A stretch of DNA of 64,000 bases from Cephalotus follicularis (GCA_001972305.1 BDDD01000366.1:156702-220701); one strand, 5' to 3'. Shown: positions 23,570 to 35,203, numbered from the stretch's first letter. The notes: a model not told the origin generated them from the letters alone. A program made the numbers and translations.

Positions 23570-23940
23570 GACGCGTTGAAGAAGATAATGTTCTGGTCTT
23601 CTTTAATCGTCGACGCTTAAAGGAAAGCGTCGACACTATGGATTATTATACGGTGAAACGAACATTGGCTTCATTGAACCGTTGATGCTTAATGGAAAAG
23701 CGTTGACGCCTTGGCTTACTAAGCGAGGAAACGAATATTGTAGACATTGACGTGTGAGGTCTCTACCTCAAAGCGCCGATGCCCAGGATTGAAGCACTGA
23801 CGCTTAAGGGTCCCTGCCTTGAGCATCGATGCCAAAGGAGATAAAGGTTAACGCATAAAGATTTTGGTTTAAATCATTGACGCTAAGGGATAAAGCGTCG
23901 ACGCTTAAGTGATTGTTTGGACGTTGACGCAAATAGAGCC
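23570..23940 (+). repeat. GTCGACG-type motif array in the D 3' LTR
   Basis: This is the counterpart of 12960-13400. Several motif copies differ from the 5' LTR by single CG-to-TG or CG-to-CA changes, and one block of about 50 bases is missing. Confidence 0.8.
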
Positions 23941-24611
23941 CGTTGGCATGTTTGAGCATATGGTTGCATTGCATATTGCTATAGACTGGATTGTGGAATG
24001 AATGTATGTGATTGCTAAAGTGTTTTGCCATTTTGGACAATTGCATTATGGTTTTATTATAACCAATATTTTGTATGAAATATTATATTTCAACAGATTT
24101 GAAACGAGGTTTCAAAATATGGTTACATATTTTGAGTCAATATGTTTTGGCAAGTATTTTATCGTGTATAAATTACTTGATGGTGATTTGGAAAGGATTA
24201 TTTTGTATACATCTACATGTATATGTATGATTTCAAGCGTTTATGAATATATAGACTACTTATAACATAATTGACTGATTTGGAAAGGATTATTTTATAT
24301 ATATCCAAATGTATGCATGATTTCAAGCATTTATGAATATATATACTACTTGGAACATGATTGATTATGGGCCAAGCTTTCCCAGCCTACGTGCCGGTTA
24401 GCATGCGTGCTTTCCTCGACTTGGACGGTTAGCATCGGATTGATTGATGTGTCGAGCTTTTCCAAGCCTACGTGCCGGTTAGCCATGAGCTTTCTTAGCC
24501 TTGGACGGTTAGTATCAACATGGGGAGAGCTTTCCCAACCTGTGGTTGTATAGCCGCGAGCTTTTCCTAGCTAAGAACGGTTAGCGTCGCTTCATAGGGG
24601 TTGGTCCTTTG

Positions 24612-27462
24612 TAACAGGACTCGTTCCCATTCCACCAGGGAGATGAGCTCTGCCGGGGAAGGCACACTTGCCAACAACCCTCCAAATGACAAACCACCCG
24701 ACCTGGCCAACCAAGATAACGCCATGGGGTCCATACGCAAAGGCCCGATGAGGAAGTCAGGGTTGGGAACGCGTAATGCCACACGGGGCAAAAAGAAAAG
24801 CAGACTTAAAAGATACTACCGAGGAACCCAAACACTCTATTTCACTTAAGCCCGAGGAAACCCCGCACGTGATCCACTCACGCTCACCAAAGATGTTAAG
24901 GTCGACTATGATGCCCGAGGAACCAAGCACAACGTTCCTCACCTCGACAAACATAACTCTCAAGCGATTGGGCTTCAACACGAACTAGGCATCCTCGGAT
25001 ACCCAAGAAGTCAAAAATGCCCGAGGACTCGCCAAAAGCCTGGTGACACACCAAGGTCTGAGGACTCTCCAAGTCCAAATACTCACATGGAAACCAGGTT
25101 CCATACACCCCTCACCCCCGAGGACTGCCAACTAACCTAGTGGTCTGACATCTACTACCGTGGGACCTGAAACATGCTCGGACAAGACCGGGATGGTCTT
25201 ACTTCCTACCCAGGAAGCCTGTCACGCACCAAGATCTATCCTAAGGTCGATCCAATGTCCGACCACTATCCTCAACAGCAACACTCACCCTTATCTCAGC
25301 TCAGGAGCTCGTAACTAAGGTCTACACCACCCAGAACCTCAACATCACCAAAATTACAAAATCTAAGAAGAATATATCATTCCATAACCATAAAAAGAAC
25401 ATACACCACCCACCAGAGGTTCATACATAAGATGCTTACAAACAATTATAAAACTACCCAAAAAGATGTCCCCAATGCATGAAGGAGGAACTAGTCCAAA
25501 AGGCCAGGGGAGGTGTCTGCTTTGCGGTCTATCTCGCAAAATGTCCTTAGAGTGGTATGACGAAAGGAAGAACTTCACTTGCTTCCTCAACTGCAAAACA
25601 ACCTAGGAGGGGGTTAGTCCAAGGACTAGTGAGAGGGGAACGAAGCATTCCTTAAGTGCCCGACGAGCACTGGACGCTGAGCAAAAGGCTATGCCCAACT
25701 GGCCAAAAAAAAACCATGGCTCATCGCCCAAGGATACTCAACAAGAATCAAGTAGACTACTTGGAGTATAAATATAGCAAAAGATCTATATAATCAACAA
25801 TGCTGAGAAGCAATAACAAGAGAGATAAAATAAAGCAAGTGTCCAATTCGATATCCCAAGGACCCAACAAAAGGATCTAAGACTCCAAGGATCAAATAGA
25901 TCAGAGGAACACTGGTATCTGTCACATTACCCAAATCACCTCGGCCAAAACCTCCTCGGCCATATCAATACATCTGCTGGTGCCGGATTTCACGGCAATA
26001 ATCTCACACAGTCCACCAAAAACTGGAGATGAAGATCATAGGCTTACAGGAAGTGCACCACCTATCATATACCGGTACAGAGAGCCACATGTCTTGGTCT
26101 TCCATCAGAGGTGCCGACGGATCAATGTCGAACCCAGCCCCTGAGAGACAAGTAGATCACGAACATCGACTGAGGGGCCAGCGAATCACCACTAAGGCAC
26201 CACCCTCGTCGGTAATCGCCTATAAGAACGTCGACCAGGAGGTTGGTGAACCACCGCACGAACCATCCATCGTTGGAAATCTCATAGTCGAGAATCCTAC
26301 AAGGCCTGTTAGGAAGAGGAGCGGATCATCGGCTGCACTCACATTCACATCCCATCATAGACAATGGAAATGTGCAGATCCAAGTAGCGAAACCTGGGGG
26401 CAGTCACACTTGCAGTGCACCATAGACAATGACACTGCAGTTATGAGAGGAGAATCCACGCTTACTCGCCCTCACCAAGTCGTGCTCGGCCATCACCATT
26501 TCCCAGTACCCAGTGTCCATAACCAACAACACATGGTATCAAAAGAGTTATGACATATATATATACAGGATAAGCAAAGGGGAAAACATCACCCAGAACA
26601 TCAAGCATACCAGCTCAGAAATCAATATCAACTGAAATATGTCAGAACAAGAAAGAAACAACTCCCAGAAAGAGACACCATGGAAAAGTAATCGAGGACA
26701 CAAAATAAGCTTAAGACTCTCAACTGTTCAAGATAAAAGAAAGGAATGTCCCACTCACCACTTAACCGCTCTCCTCCGCACAGCTCCTATAGCTCTGGAT
26801 CAACGCTCTACTCCTCGACTACAAGAACAACAAAAAACACAAACTTAACATAGTCTGTACGAAAACAAAGCAAAACATGCATGAAGCCTATATGCATGAT
26901 CGTCTCCTCGGATAGTCATCCTGACCATCTACATGCTCAACATTCCACCACGGATCACTCCATGATCAACACCTTCATCTCTGACTCCACCACGAATGGG
27001 AGGTTTAGCACGCAAATTGCTAAACTAACAGAGGGAAGAAGATGAAGAAAGAAGAACTCACCTCGACGAACTCAAGGTCCTAGATCTTCACGACAAAACT
27101 TGCCTTCACTAAAGGAAACCTTCAGAAGAAAAGAAGAAAAAGCGTTGAGAACTCACACTCTCTCAACTAACACTCTTCTGGCACAACAATTGCTACAACG
27201 ACTCCTTCACCTGCTCATACTGTCTTGACGTGAAGTGGTTGTGTGCTTGACAAGATGGGACACTAAAATCCCTTACACCAGCCTGCCACACTCCCACTTG
27301 CACACAACCCACACGGCCAACGCGCCAAAACAGATGAACCAAAGGAAAAGGGAACCAAACCAACCAATCAGCCCAAACCACATAAGGCCCACTCTTCACA
27401 AAAGAAAAATATTCAAGGCCCAACCAAAAACACCAATACCAAAAAGGACTTGGGTCATCACA
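24612..27462 (-). mobile_element. Solo LTR H in the D 3' LTR (2851 bp, TSD CTTTG)
   Basis: It begins TAACAGGACTCGTTCCC and ends TTGGGTCATCACA, with CTTTG at 24607-24611 and 27463-27467. The D 5' LTR reads GGTCCTTTGGACATGATTG without a break. Its left end matches the reverse complement of the right end of solo LTR K (TGTCAGGACCCGTTCCC), so H and K are one family in opposite orientation. TG has decayed to TA at the left end. Phrases such as CCCGAGGA recur inside. Open frames here (for example 26029-26553) match nothing I recognise. Confidence 0.9.
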
Positions 27463-27748
27463 CTTTGGAGATGATTGATGAATTATGTGGTTGCATACCT
27501 ATTGGTATACATGTATATGATTGATTGTTATGTCGTTCTTTTCCCAGCCTACGTGCCGGTTAGCCATTAACTTTCCTAGCCTTGGACGGTTAGTATCGAC
27601 ATGGGGTGAGCTTTCCCAGCCTGTGGCTGGATAGTCGCGAGGTTTTCCTAGCCAAGGACGATTAGCGTCGCTTCGTAGGGGTTGGTCCTTTGGACACGAT
27701 TGTTGGTTGTAGCCACTTGGCATTGTTGCTTACCTATTGGCATATGTG

Positions 27749-27782
<34 letters not shown>

Positions 27783-28310
27783 CATACATATGTATATATA
27801 TATGTATTGTGATATAGTACATATTGCATTACGAATGCATTCATTACATGGCATTCATTATCGTTGACCCCAAAGTGCATTCATATTTTCTCTACTTAGC
27901 CTGTGGTTAGGCTAACCCTATCAAATTACAAATTGATGCAGTGGACTTGACATCGCTCAAGCGTGGGGGAAACGAAGTGAAGATTTTAATGTATATTTCT
28001 TTAAGGAAATGTTATTTTGAGTTGTGTAATGGATTATGTATTGTTGGAGATTGTTATGAATGGATTAATGTAATTGACTAAATTAGTTCATGCTCTGTTT
28101 TGAGGGCAGTTAATGATGATGATGTTATATTGTTGTAACATGTAGTATGGGATGCATGTTACGTGCTTAAATTCAGCTTACGATTTATATGCTTCCGCGA
28201 AGATAATGTATGGATTAGAAAGTTTTGATTTTTTGTATTTTTACCTATAAGCTGAATATATGTTAATTGCTATGACCTCCGGGTCTATGTTGTGAGAACA
28301 GTGTATGACA

Positions 28311-28315
28311 GCCGA
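28311..28315. other. Target-site duplication GCCGA, right copy (element D)
   Basis: It matches 11606-11610 exactly and is followed by TGACTGGAT, the continuation of the E-type LTR. Confidence 0.95.
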
Positions 28316-29857
28316 TGACTGGATAAAGCGACTGTCTATTCGAACCATGATTGATAGACTTGGTAATACACAGATCCGGGGGGTGACTGACGCTCACACC
28401 GGAGCTACTCTGATAGTCGATATACTATTAGAGTGGTCGTGCCAGAAATCAGGATGTTCTGGGAATTTATCATCATACCGGAGAACGATAGGCTTTTGGG
28501 TCCTGTCTGATTTTGAACAGGTTGATATGTGATGTGACGCATATCATTTAGTGAAAGGACAACATCAAGGAAGATGTTGCTTTGCTAGTGAGTATTTCAT
28601 TTGATGGATTTAGGTCCATGCAATACCACGATGAAATATTCCATGCGAAGGGTTTTGAAAATAGAATAGATCATTTCATCTTTGTCTTAGGCGTCAAAGC
28701 CATGAAGGGCATGCGTCGACGCAATGTATAGTTGAGTTGCTGGGCGTTAATGCGAATGGCTTGCGTTGACGCTGACAAAACCAGTAACTTTAAACATCGA
28801 CGCCATGGAGAGCATGCGTCGATGCCATAACTGGATTGAGCCACCAGACGTTAACGCTATGGAGAGCATGGCCTTGACGCTTTAAAAACCAGTAGCTTTA
28901 TGTGTCGACGTTATGTTGTTTACGCGTCGATGCGAAGACAAATGAGACTAGGTGCCTGCTTCATCCTATCTTTGGCATTGACGCCTAGATAAGATAAGAC
29001 GCATGGCGTTGAAGCCTTGACAGACTGATGCACGGGTTTGTTAGAGAGAGAAAGTAAACACTATAAATAGCTTGAGAAAAGCTTGTTGAACACACTTTGA
29101 GTTTTCCTCTTTCTCTCTCTTCCCTGCCGTGCATTCTCTTCTTCCTGCTTGCGTACACGTCGACACCTATCACCTACACGTTGATGCCTACATCACCTGG
29201 TGCGATTTGTAGCCATTTTCAAGCCTCCTTTCACCACTCAAAGGTCAGAATAGGTGGAGATACTTTGTACATTACATCTTATCTACACCTAGAGTGATTT
29301 AGTGTAGGTTTAAACACTTTTCCTTGCATCCTTGGATTCTCCCATTTGTGGCTTATGGAGGAGCTTAGGGTTTTGGGATAAAGAGTAGAGGGAGATTATC
29401 TTGAAGGAAGGAGTCTTCACCTCCAGTCAGAATCTCTTCTTCTTCTCCCTTGTAGCGCCATGGAAGTGGGTTTGGGTTGCTAAACCTCCATGGGCTTTGC
29501 CTTGTGATGGTTTGTTTGTCATCCCTTAGGGTTAGGGATGTTAGGGTGTGGATTGATTGGACTTTAGGCTAGGGTTTTGGTGTGTTTCCTTGTGAGCCTA
29601 TGTTTGGAGTCCATTTCTAGGGTTTACGAAAACCCTAACGTTTCGACCGTTTATGCCCTATGCTTGGTTTTGGTTTCGGTTTAATCGATTGTTTAATTAG
29701 GGTTCCTTGGCACTCATTGGGACTATTCGCACTTAGCTTAGGGAATCCCATTACTTGGGGATTAATCTATTGGAGAAAAATTAAAGTCAATCGGCCCTAA
29801 GCCCTAATGTACGACTTGATAAGTCTTCCGTTGTGCGTGGGACACGAGTTCCCAACA
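28316..29857 (+). repeat. Solo LTR E1 (copia type), right segment
   Basis: It resumes with TGACTGGATAAAGCGACTG, which matches 36537 in the related LTR. It ends ACACGAGTTCCCAACA at 29857, followed by the target copy GGCCA. A GTCGACG-type array lies at about 28690-29190 and a cluster of TTAGGG/AAACCCTA telo-box motifs at about 29355-29640. No gene is present. Confidence 0.8.
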
Positions 29858-29862
29858 GGCCA
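29858..29862. other. Target-site duplication GGCCA, right copy (E1)
   Basis: It is identical to 10673-10677. Across the joined target the antisense ORF of element F reads on into its conserved domain. Confidence 0.85.
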
Positions 29863-31918
29863 CAGAGAGCATACCTGGCCTCTTCATGGTTTTCGAGGAT
29901 GCTCTTGCACATGGCCTGAGACTTCCTTTACACCCATTCGTTGTTGCGGTTTTGAGGAGTTTCCAAATTCATCTTTCATTCCTTCAAGCACAGTCTTGGA
30001 GCTTCATAATGGGCTTCTTAGTGAAGTGCTTGGAAGCAAAGGTGGCAGCTATAGTGGGGCTTTTCAAGGAGTTTTATGCCCTTGCTGCCTCTCATATCAA
30101 GCTTAGATACTATTTTAAGTCGCGCTTTGGTTTGACCAAGAAAATACTGGTGGATCCTACAAAATCCATAAAGAACTGGCGGGAGAGGTACTTCCTTATC
30201 GCGAATATCACTCACTTTAATCCCCCCACCTAGTTGGACACCCAGCGTTTGAATCAGAGGGTAAATTTATCCGACATGGAGAAGGCATATCTGAATAATT
30301 GTCTGTGCTAGAGCCAGAGGAGGTAAATTTAACTGTGACCAAAGACCGTCTGCTTCGCGTCGAGCTAAACATGTCTGGAGGTCATAAGGATGCTTTGGAC
30401 AATGTAGAGGAAATCCCAGTAGGGGTTGAGAAGGAGAGAAATGAAGATAGTAGAGATGAACCCAGAGCTGAACCCAGTCACAAAGGGGAAAGCTATAGTA
30501 AGCCTTCGTCTCCTCCTCTGCTTCTAATATCTTTGTTCTGTTTATTCCTTGCTTCTTGTAATTCATGTTTTTAACTTTCCCTTCTTTGTTGTCTGCTAGC
30601 AATGGCTCCTCAGCACCCTTTTGCAGAGGTGCTGAAGGTTACTAGGGAGGAGCAAGGCACTACTGAAGATACAAGGTAGAGAGCCTTAAGGCAAGCCACC
30701 GCGGGGGCCAAGAAAAGAGCTGAGAAAGAGGCTACTAAAAAGAAGTCTGACCATGGCAAGCGAGTTGCTGAGGATCTGCCCTCTTCTGCACTGCTCGCCC
30801 CTCCATCAAAGAAACAAAAAGGAGGAAAAGGCGGAGAAGGCTCTTCTCGCAGCCAAGTAGCTGTTCCCCCCACGGTAAGTTCTCAAAACCCCATCCGCCT
30901 TGGTGAGCCTAGGGACATAAACCAAATGGAAGATGAGCTTGAGGCGCTACTCGACTCTGGCCTGGACTTGAATGCCCCAGGGGCACCTTTTGAGCTTAGC
31001 AGGCTGTGCTTCCTTCCCTCTAAGTTACGAGCGAGAAAGGGTAGGACCCATGAGCAGCTCTGGAATCACTACGCTCAGAGCTGTATTAGGGTAGGTGACT
31101 TTTCCCCCTTTTCTTCTTTGATACCTTTCCTGATCTTCCCTTGACCCAGGTCTTTTACTTTTGGAAGGCTCTGAATGACATCCACTTAATGCTAGATTAC
31201 TCAAAGGCAGACCATCAACCAGCTTCGTGAAGAGAACGCAGAGCTTAAATGGGCGTTTGATTCGGCCCACCCCCGGTTGGAGGAGGTTCTTGGGGCCCAT
31301 AAGTCCATTTTGGAAGAGAAAAGGCAGGCCCTTGAAGCTTTAACCAAGGAGAAACAAGACAAAGAGGTGGTCCACAGGAGTCAAATGAGAACCTGTGACT
31401 TGCTTCAGGCTGTGGATGAAAGGTTCTCTAGGTATAAAGAGAGGGAGGCTACTCGGGTTCAAGAGGCGGTTGACAAAGCCCTTGTGGAATTTAAAGCTTC
31501 ATTTAAGTTTCAAGGTGCTTTGGCTTGGGCCATTGACGACTAGAAGGCTTCCCCAACTTTTGAGGAGGAAGTCTTCAATGAGTCTGTGAGATACTTTCGT
31601 CAGGGCTTCTACACCTGCCGCAACTGGGTGTCCACTATTCACCATTAGGTTCCTCTGACCCCTATAATATATTGTGAGTCAGTTGAAGACTTCGACTTTC
31701 TCCCTGAAGGGATAGACGCCGAGTAGGAGAAATTTCACCTTGCCCTGGCGGAGAAAGAGTTACAGAGGGCAGAGTTTCAGGACTTGACTGTCTTGTCCTC
31801 TACCGAAGATGTTGAAGAGCTTCCTTCCTCTGAACTTGATGCCTCTTTCTCTAAGCCTGCTTCAAAACCTATTACTGCTTCTCTGCCTTAGGATGTTCAA
31901 AACCCTGCTCCTCTTTAG
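29863..31918 (+). pseudogene. Antisense accessory ORF of Tat element F, main part (gypsy-type transposon protein)
   Basis: From about 29887 the frame reads FEDALAHGLRLPLHPFVVAV, then an SWSFIMGFLVKCLE region and YYFKSR, which I recognise as the plant 'putative gypsy type transposon' domain (PF04195 type). Likely introns with GT-AG ends lie at 30497-30599 and about 31091-31150. A coiled-coil region follows (about 31280-31540, rich in E, K, Q and L), then FEEEVFNESVRYF and a Ser/Pro-rich acidic tail. In-frame stops (for example near 31542, 31647 and 31722) show it is dead. The N-terminal part is at 10420-10677. It lies opposite to the Gag strand of F. The biochemical role of this protein is unknown. 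Confidence 0.75.
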
Positions 31919-32057
31919 CTTTTATTATGTATTGTACCTTTTTTGTACTTCCTACTCTGGTAATGTAACAAAATATAATTTTTATCTTCATTTGACCTTT
32001 ACAATTCCCTTAGGAAAACTTATTTTAGTCCATCGTATTCGTAGACATTTTTTTTAC

Positions 32058-32385
32058 TAGTCTGATATTTTTCAGACTAGGTTGCCTGAGCTTTTTAGCT
32101 CATATAGGGCACTTGTATCAAAACGTTCAGCCAACGAGACTTGATAGTTGTGAGTTCTTATGTGTTCATAGATCAAGATTTGTTTATGGTCTGAGATGTT
32201 CTTATGGGTTTGTAGACCATGATTTCGTACTGGTCTGATATTTTTCAGACCAGGTCATCTGAGGGGCACTTGTATCAAAGCGCTCAGTCCAACAAACTTG
32301 ATCGTTGTGAGTTCTTATGTGTTCGCCTCTCAAGATATGATGTAGGTCTTGTCTGACAAGTTCTTATGGGTTTGCAGACCAGCAT
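32058..32385 (+). repeat. Tandem duplication of about 165 bp in element F
   Basis: Two diverged copies start with GTCTGATATTTTTCAGAC and share GGGCACTTGTATCAAA, CTTGAT.GTTGTGAGTTC and GTTCTTATGGGTTTG. GTCTGA...TCAGAC is itself a perfect inverted repeat. The duplication follows the end of the antisense ORF. Confidence 0.75.
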
Positions 32386-32716
32386 TTGCTCCCTTTGGAA
32401 TCTTTGAATTGCTCCCTTGGGAGTCTTTAAATTGCTCATTGGGAGTCTTTACTTAAGCTTTTATTAAAGCTTTAGTCTACTCGAGACTTGCTCAGATTTC
32501 TCCCTCAGGAGTCTTCTCTGACTGCTCTCTCAGGAGTCTTCTAGGATTGCTCCCTTAGGAGTCTTCTAGGATTGCTCCCTTAGGAGTCTTCTCTGATTTC
32601 TCCCTTAGGAGTTTTCTCTTATTGCTCCCGTGGGAGTCTTCTAGGATTTCTCCCTTAGGAGTCTTCTCTGATCGCACCCTTAGGAGTCTTCTCTGATTGC
32701 TCCTGTGGGAGTCTTT
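32386..32716 (+). repeat. Short tandem array, about 28-bp units, in element F
   Basis: Roughly ten units of GATTGCTCCCTTAGGAGTCTTCT with small changes are densest at 32495-32716. The core CTCC-CTTA-GGAG is a small inverted repeat. Tat-lineage elements are known for such arrays between coding regions. Confidence 0.85.
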
Positions 32717-32859
32717 TTATTGTAGAACTGGAACAGATTCTTTAAAGAAAAAATCATCTTTATTGAATGAACTGAGCATTTGTACATTTTTTATACTTAA
32801 CTGACAATACTTCGCTTCTGCAAACTAGATAAATACATCTCTATTATTTTTGAGGAACG

Positions 32860-33600
32860 TAATCAGTTCCTCTTTCTCCACCTCTCTAAGTCGAGAACCA
32901 TTCTTAGTCAAAAAATGGTGTGTATCACCCATCTAGGTTGGTGCTCCTCATTCTGCTGTGGAGCTTCTTCTCTACACTCTTTTCTTTCCTGAGGAGCATC
33001 TCTATTCACATATTTCCTCAGACGATCTTTACGGATTAAGTCCTATATCTGATTTTTTAACTGCCTATAGTCCTCATCGTGCCCATGATCACGGTGGTAT
33101 CGACAGTATTTGCTCGAATCCCTCTTGTCTGTTGGGGTTCTCAATGGAGGTGACCACTGGATTGGGACTTTTTACTTCTCCACTACAAGGATTCTGGTCC
33201 ATTTCTCGAGGATAGGGGAGAAGCTTTTGTAATTGGGGATTGGTGATCCCATTTTTGGTGAATTCTCTCTCTTAGAGAGTTTGTGCCTCAGGTCATCTTC
33301 TGTTAGCTCTGGCCTCTCTTTCCTCTTCTGATGGTCAGACCAGGAGGTCTTCTACTCTGTGGCCTAGAGCCTCCTCTACATTTATATACTTTTCAGCCCT
33401 TCTAAGGAGGTCTGTCATGTCAAGGACATGCTTCTCAATCAAGGAGAAGGTGAAAGCTGAGTTATCTGTCAACCCGCTTTTCAAGGCTGCCAGAGCAAAG
33501 GAAGGTTCTAAGTCTTTTACCATTAAGGACTCCTTGTTGAACCGGGTCAGGTAATCTCTAAGGGATTCATTTTTCCCTTGCACCACATTGATCAAATGAT
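32860..33600 (-). pseudogene. Gag of Tat-lineage element F (broken)
   Basis: On the minus strand 33595-33335 reads VVQGKNESLRDYLTRFNKES, then a FALAALKSGL region and LLRRAEKYINVEEAL, a classic plant gypsy Gag segment (retrotransposon gag domain). Further on, near 33100, CRYHRDHGHDEDYRQLKNQI appears. This is the zinc-binding motif of Tat Gag with its last Cys changed to Tyr. Stops and shifts lie between. The N-terminal part is removed at 33608 by the palindromic LTR. Protease, reverse transcriptase and integrase of F are absent. Confidence 0.85.
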
Positions 33601-33607
33601 TAGAGCT

Positions 33608-35203
33608 TGTTGACGATTAAGTCTCAATCCTTGTTTTGATGATAACATATTTGCATCTAACTAAGTTACTTGATGTGCAAGGAATTACAAGTTGAATATC
33701 AAAGTCTAAAACCATTCTGCAGAAAAAGAAGTCAACTCCTTTACAAAAGCATCGACGCCTTTTGTAACAGAATTAACTGCAAGGAAAGCATCTACCTCCC
33801 AGTATAGAGATCGATGTCCGTACTAAAAGAAGTCGACTACTTCATGAAGACGTCGACTACATTCAAGAAGACATCGACTACTTCAGTGAAAACATCGACG
33901 GGATTAGTCATTTTTGGAACAGAAGCTACTGTCTGAAAAATGCACTCAAAGACATCGATCCTCAGAGAAAGACATCGACGTCAAAGAGAAAGACATCGAC
34001 GCTTTTATATAGAGATCGACGAAATTTTCATCATACCCAGAAAAAGCATCGACACCAAGTAAAGAGATCGATGCGACACTCAACCTGGAGTTTCCCAGAA
34101 AAGACATCGACGCCTTTGAAAAAGAAGTCGACGCCTTTTCAAATAGACAACACCCGGGAAAGATGGAACGGCTAGTTCAACCACTTCCAACGGCTACCAA
34201 GTAAAAGACATCGACTCCTTTGAAAAAGAAGTCGACGCCTTTTCAAGAGAACAAGAACCGGGAAAGCTGGAATGGCTAGTTTAACCACCATAACGGCTAT
34301 CAACTAAAAGACATCGACGCCTTTCAGAAAGAAGTCGACGTCTTTGTGTCAGCAGAGATAAATTCAACAAATGCAACTCTTTCTTTAATAAAAAAGCTTC
34401 CACAATTTAAGCAACGGCTCTAAACCTTTTCAGGCTATAAAAGGAAGCATGAAACCTCAGAAGATATACAACTGAACAACTTGAACAACAAGAGAACTAC
34501 TACAATTCAGAATCAACTACACAATATCAAGAGAAATCAAATTCAAGCTATCTAGTGTGCAAAAACTCAAAGTGCTCCACATTGTTCAACCAAGCTTCTA
34601 AGCTTCTTTCTTTGAGTGTATCTGAGTGTTTCTTTTTGTGAGCTATACCTTTCCCGGGTGTTGTCTATTTGAAAAGGCGTCGACTTCTTTTTCAAAGGCG
34701 TCGATGTCTTTTCTGGGAAACTCCAGGTTGAGTGTCGCATCGATCTCTTTACTTGGTGTCGATGCTTTTTCTGGGTATGATGAAAATGTCGTCGATCTCT
34801 ATATAAAAGCATCGATGTCTTTCTCTTTGACGTCGATGTCTTTCTCTGAGGATCGATGTCTTTGAGTGCATTTTTCAGACAGTAGCTTCTGTTCCAAAAA
34901 TGACTAATCCCGTCGATGTTTTCACTGAAGTAGTCGATGTCTTCTTGAATGTAGTCGACGTCTTCATGAAGTAGTCGACTTCTTTTAGTACGGACGTCGA
35001 TCTCTATACTGGGAGGTAGATGCTTTCCTTGCAGTTAATTCTGTTACAAAAGGCGTAATTGCTTTTGGAAAGGAGTCGACTTCTTTTTCTGCAGAATGGT
35101 TTTAGACTTTGATATTCAACTTGTAATTCCTTGCACATCAAGTAACTTAGTTAGATGCAAATATGTTATCATCAAAACAAGGATTGAGACTTAATCGTCA
35201 ACA
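33608..35203. repeat. Palindromic LTR: 555-bp inverted arms around a 486-bp centre
   Basis: Arm 33608-34162 and arm 34649-35203 are reverse complements of exactly equal length, with only scattered substitutions and no indels seen. Both ends read TGTTGACGATTAAGTC outward-in. Arm 1 plus the centre looks like one LTR: TGTTGAC start, TTTTGATGATAACA phrase as in SIRE-like copia LTRs, and TATAAAAGG at 34436-34444. The 5-bp flanks (GAGCT and CTGGT) do not match. The arms are packed with CATCGACG and AGTCGAC motifs. About 112-bp tandem units lie at 34097-34350. Confidence 0.85.

Larger units (their letters stand above)
11611..28310 (+). mobile_element. Gypsy element D, complete ends, internally deleted, carrying three solo LTRs
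   Basis: The element has two LTRs (11611-14890 and 19894-28310), a PBS, a polypurine tract and a perfect GCCGA target duplication. Subtracting the two insertions and their target copies from the 3' LTR leaves 3279 bp, against 3280 bp for the 5' LTR. Without solo LTR G1 the internal region is only about 2.8 kb. It keeps a broken gag start and a broken chromodomain-like tail but lacks protease, reverse transcriptase and most of integrase. It must have moved, if it moved in this form, with enzymes from elsewhere. Confidence 0.9.
19894..28310 (+). repeat. 3' LTR of element D, split by solo LTRs G2 and H
   Basis: It begins TGTAACGCCCCAAAATTTAATG and ends AGTGTATGACA at 28310. Remaining segments (19894-20549, 22832-24611, 27468-28310) align block by block with the 5' LTR. 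Differences include an extra 40-odd bases near 20217-20265, where the ACAAATAAGAAAAG stretch is doubled, and the loss of about 50 bases of motif array near 23905. A (TA)n run is at about 27748-27805. Confidence 0.92.

Noticed and set aside
26029..26553. 174-codon open frame inside solo LTR H
   Set aside because: It matches no family I know, is in an LTR, and no counterpart was seen in the related LTR K. Probably chance.
33608..35203. Two head-to-head LTRs of one full element
   Set aside because: The centre is only 486 bp, has no PBS, PPT or coding sequence, and each arm is only the first 555 bp of the LTR.
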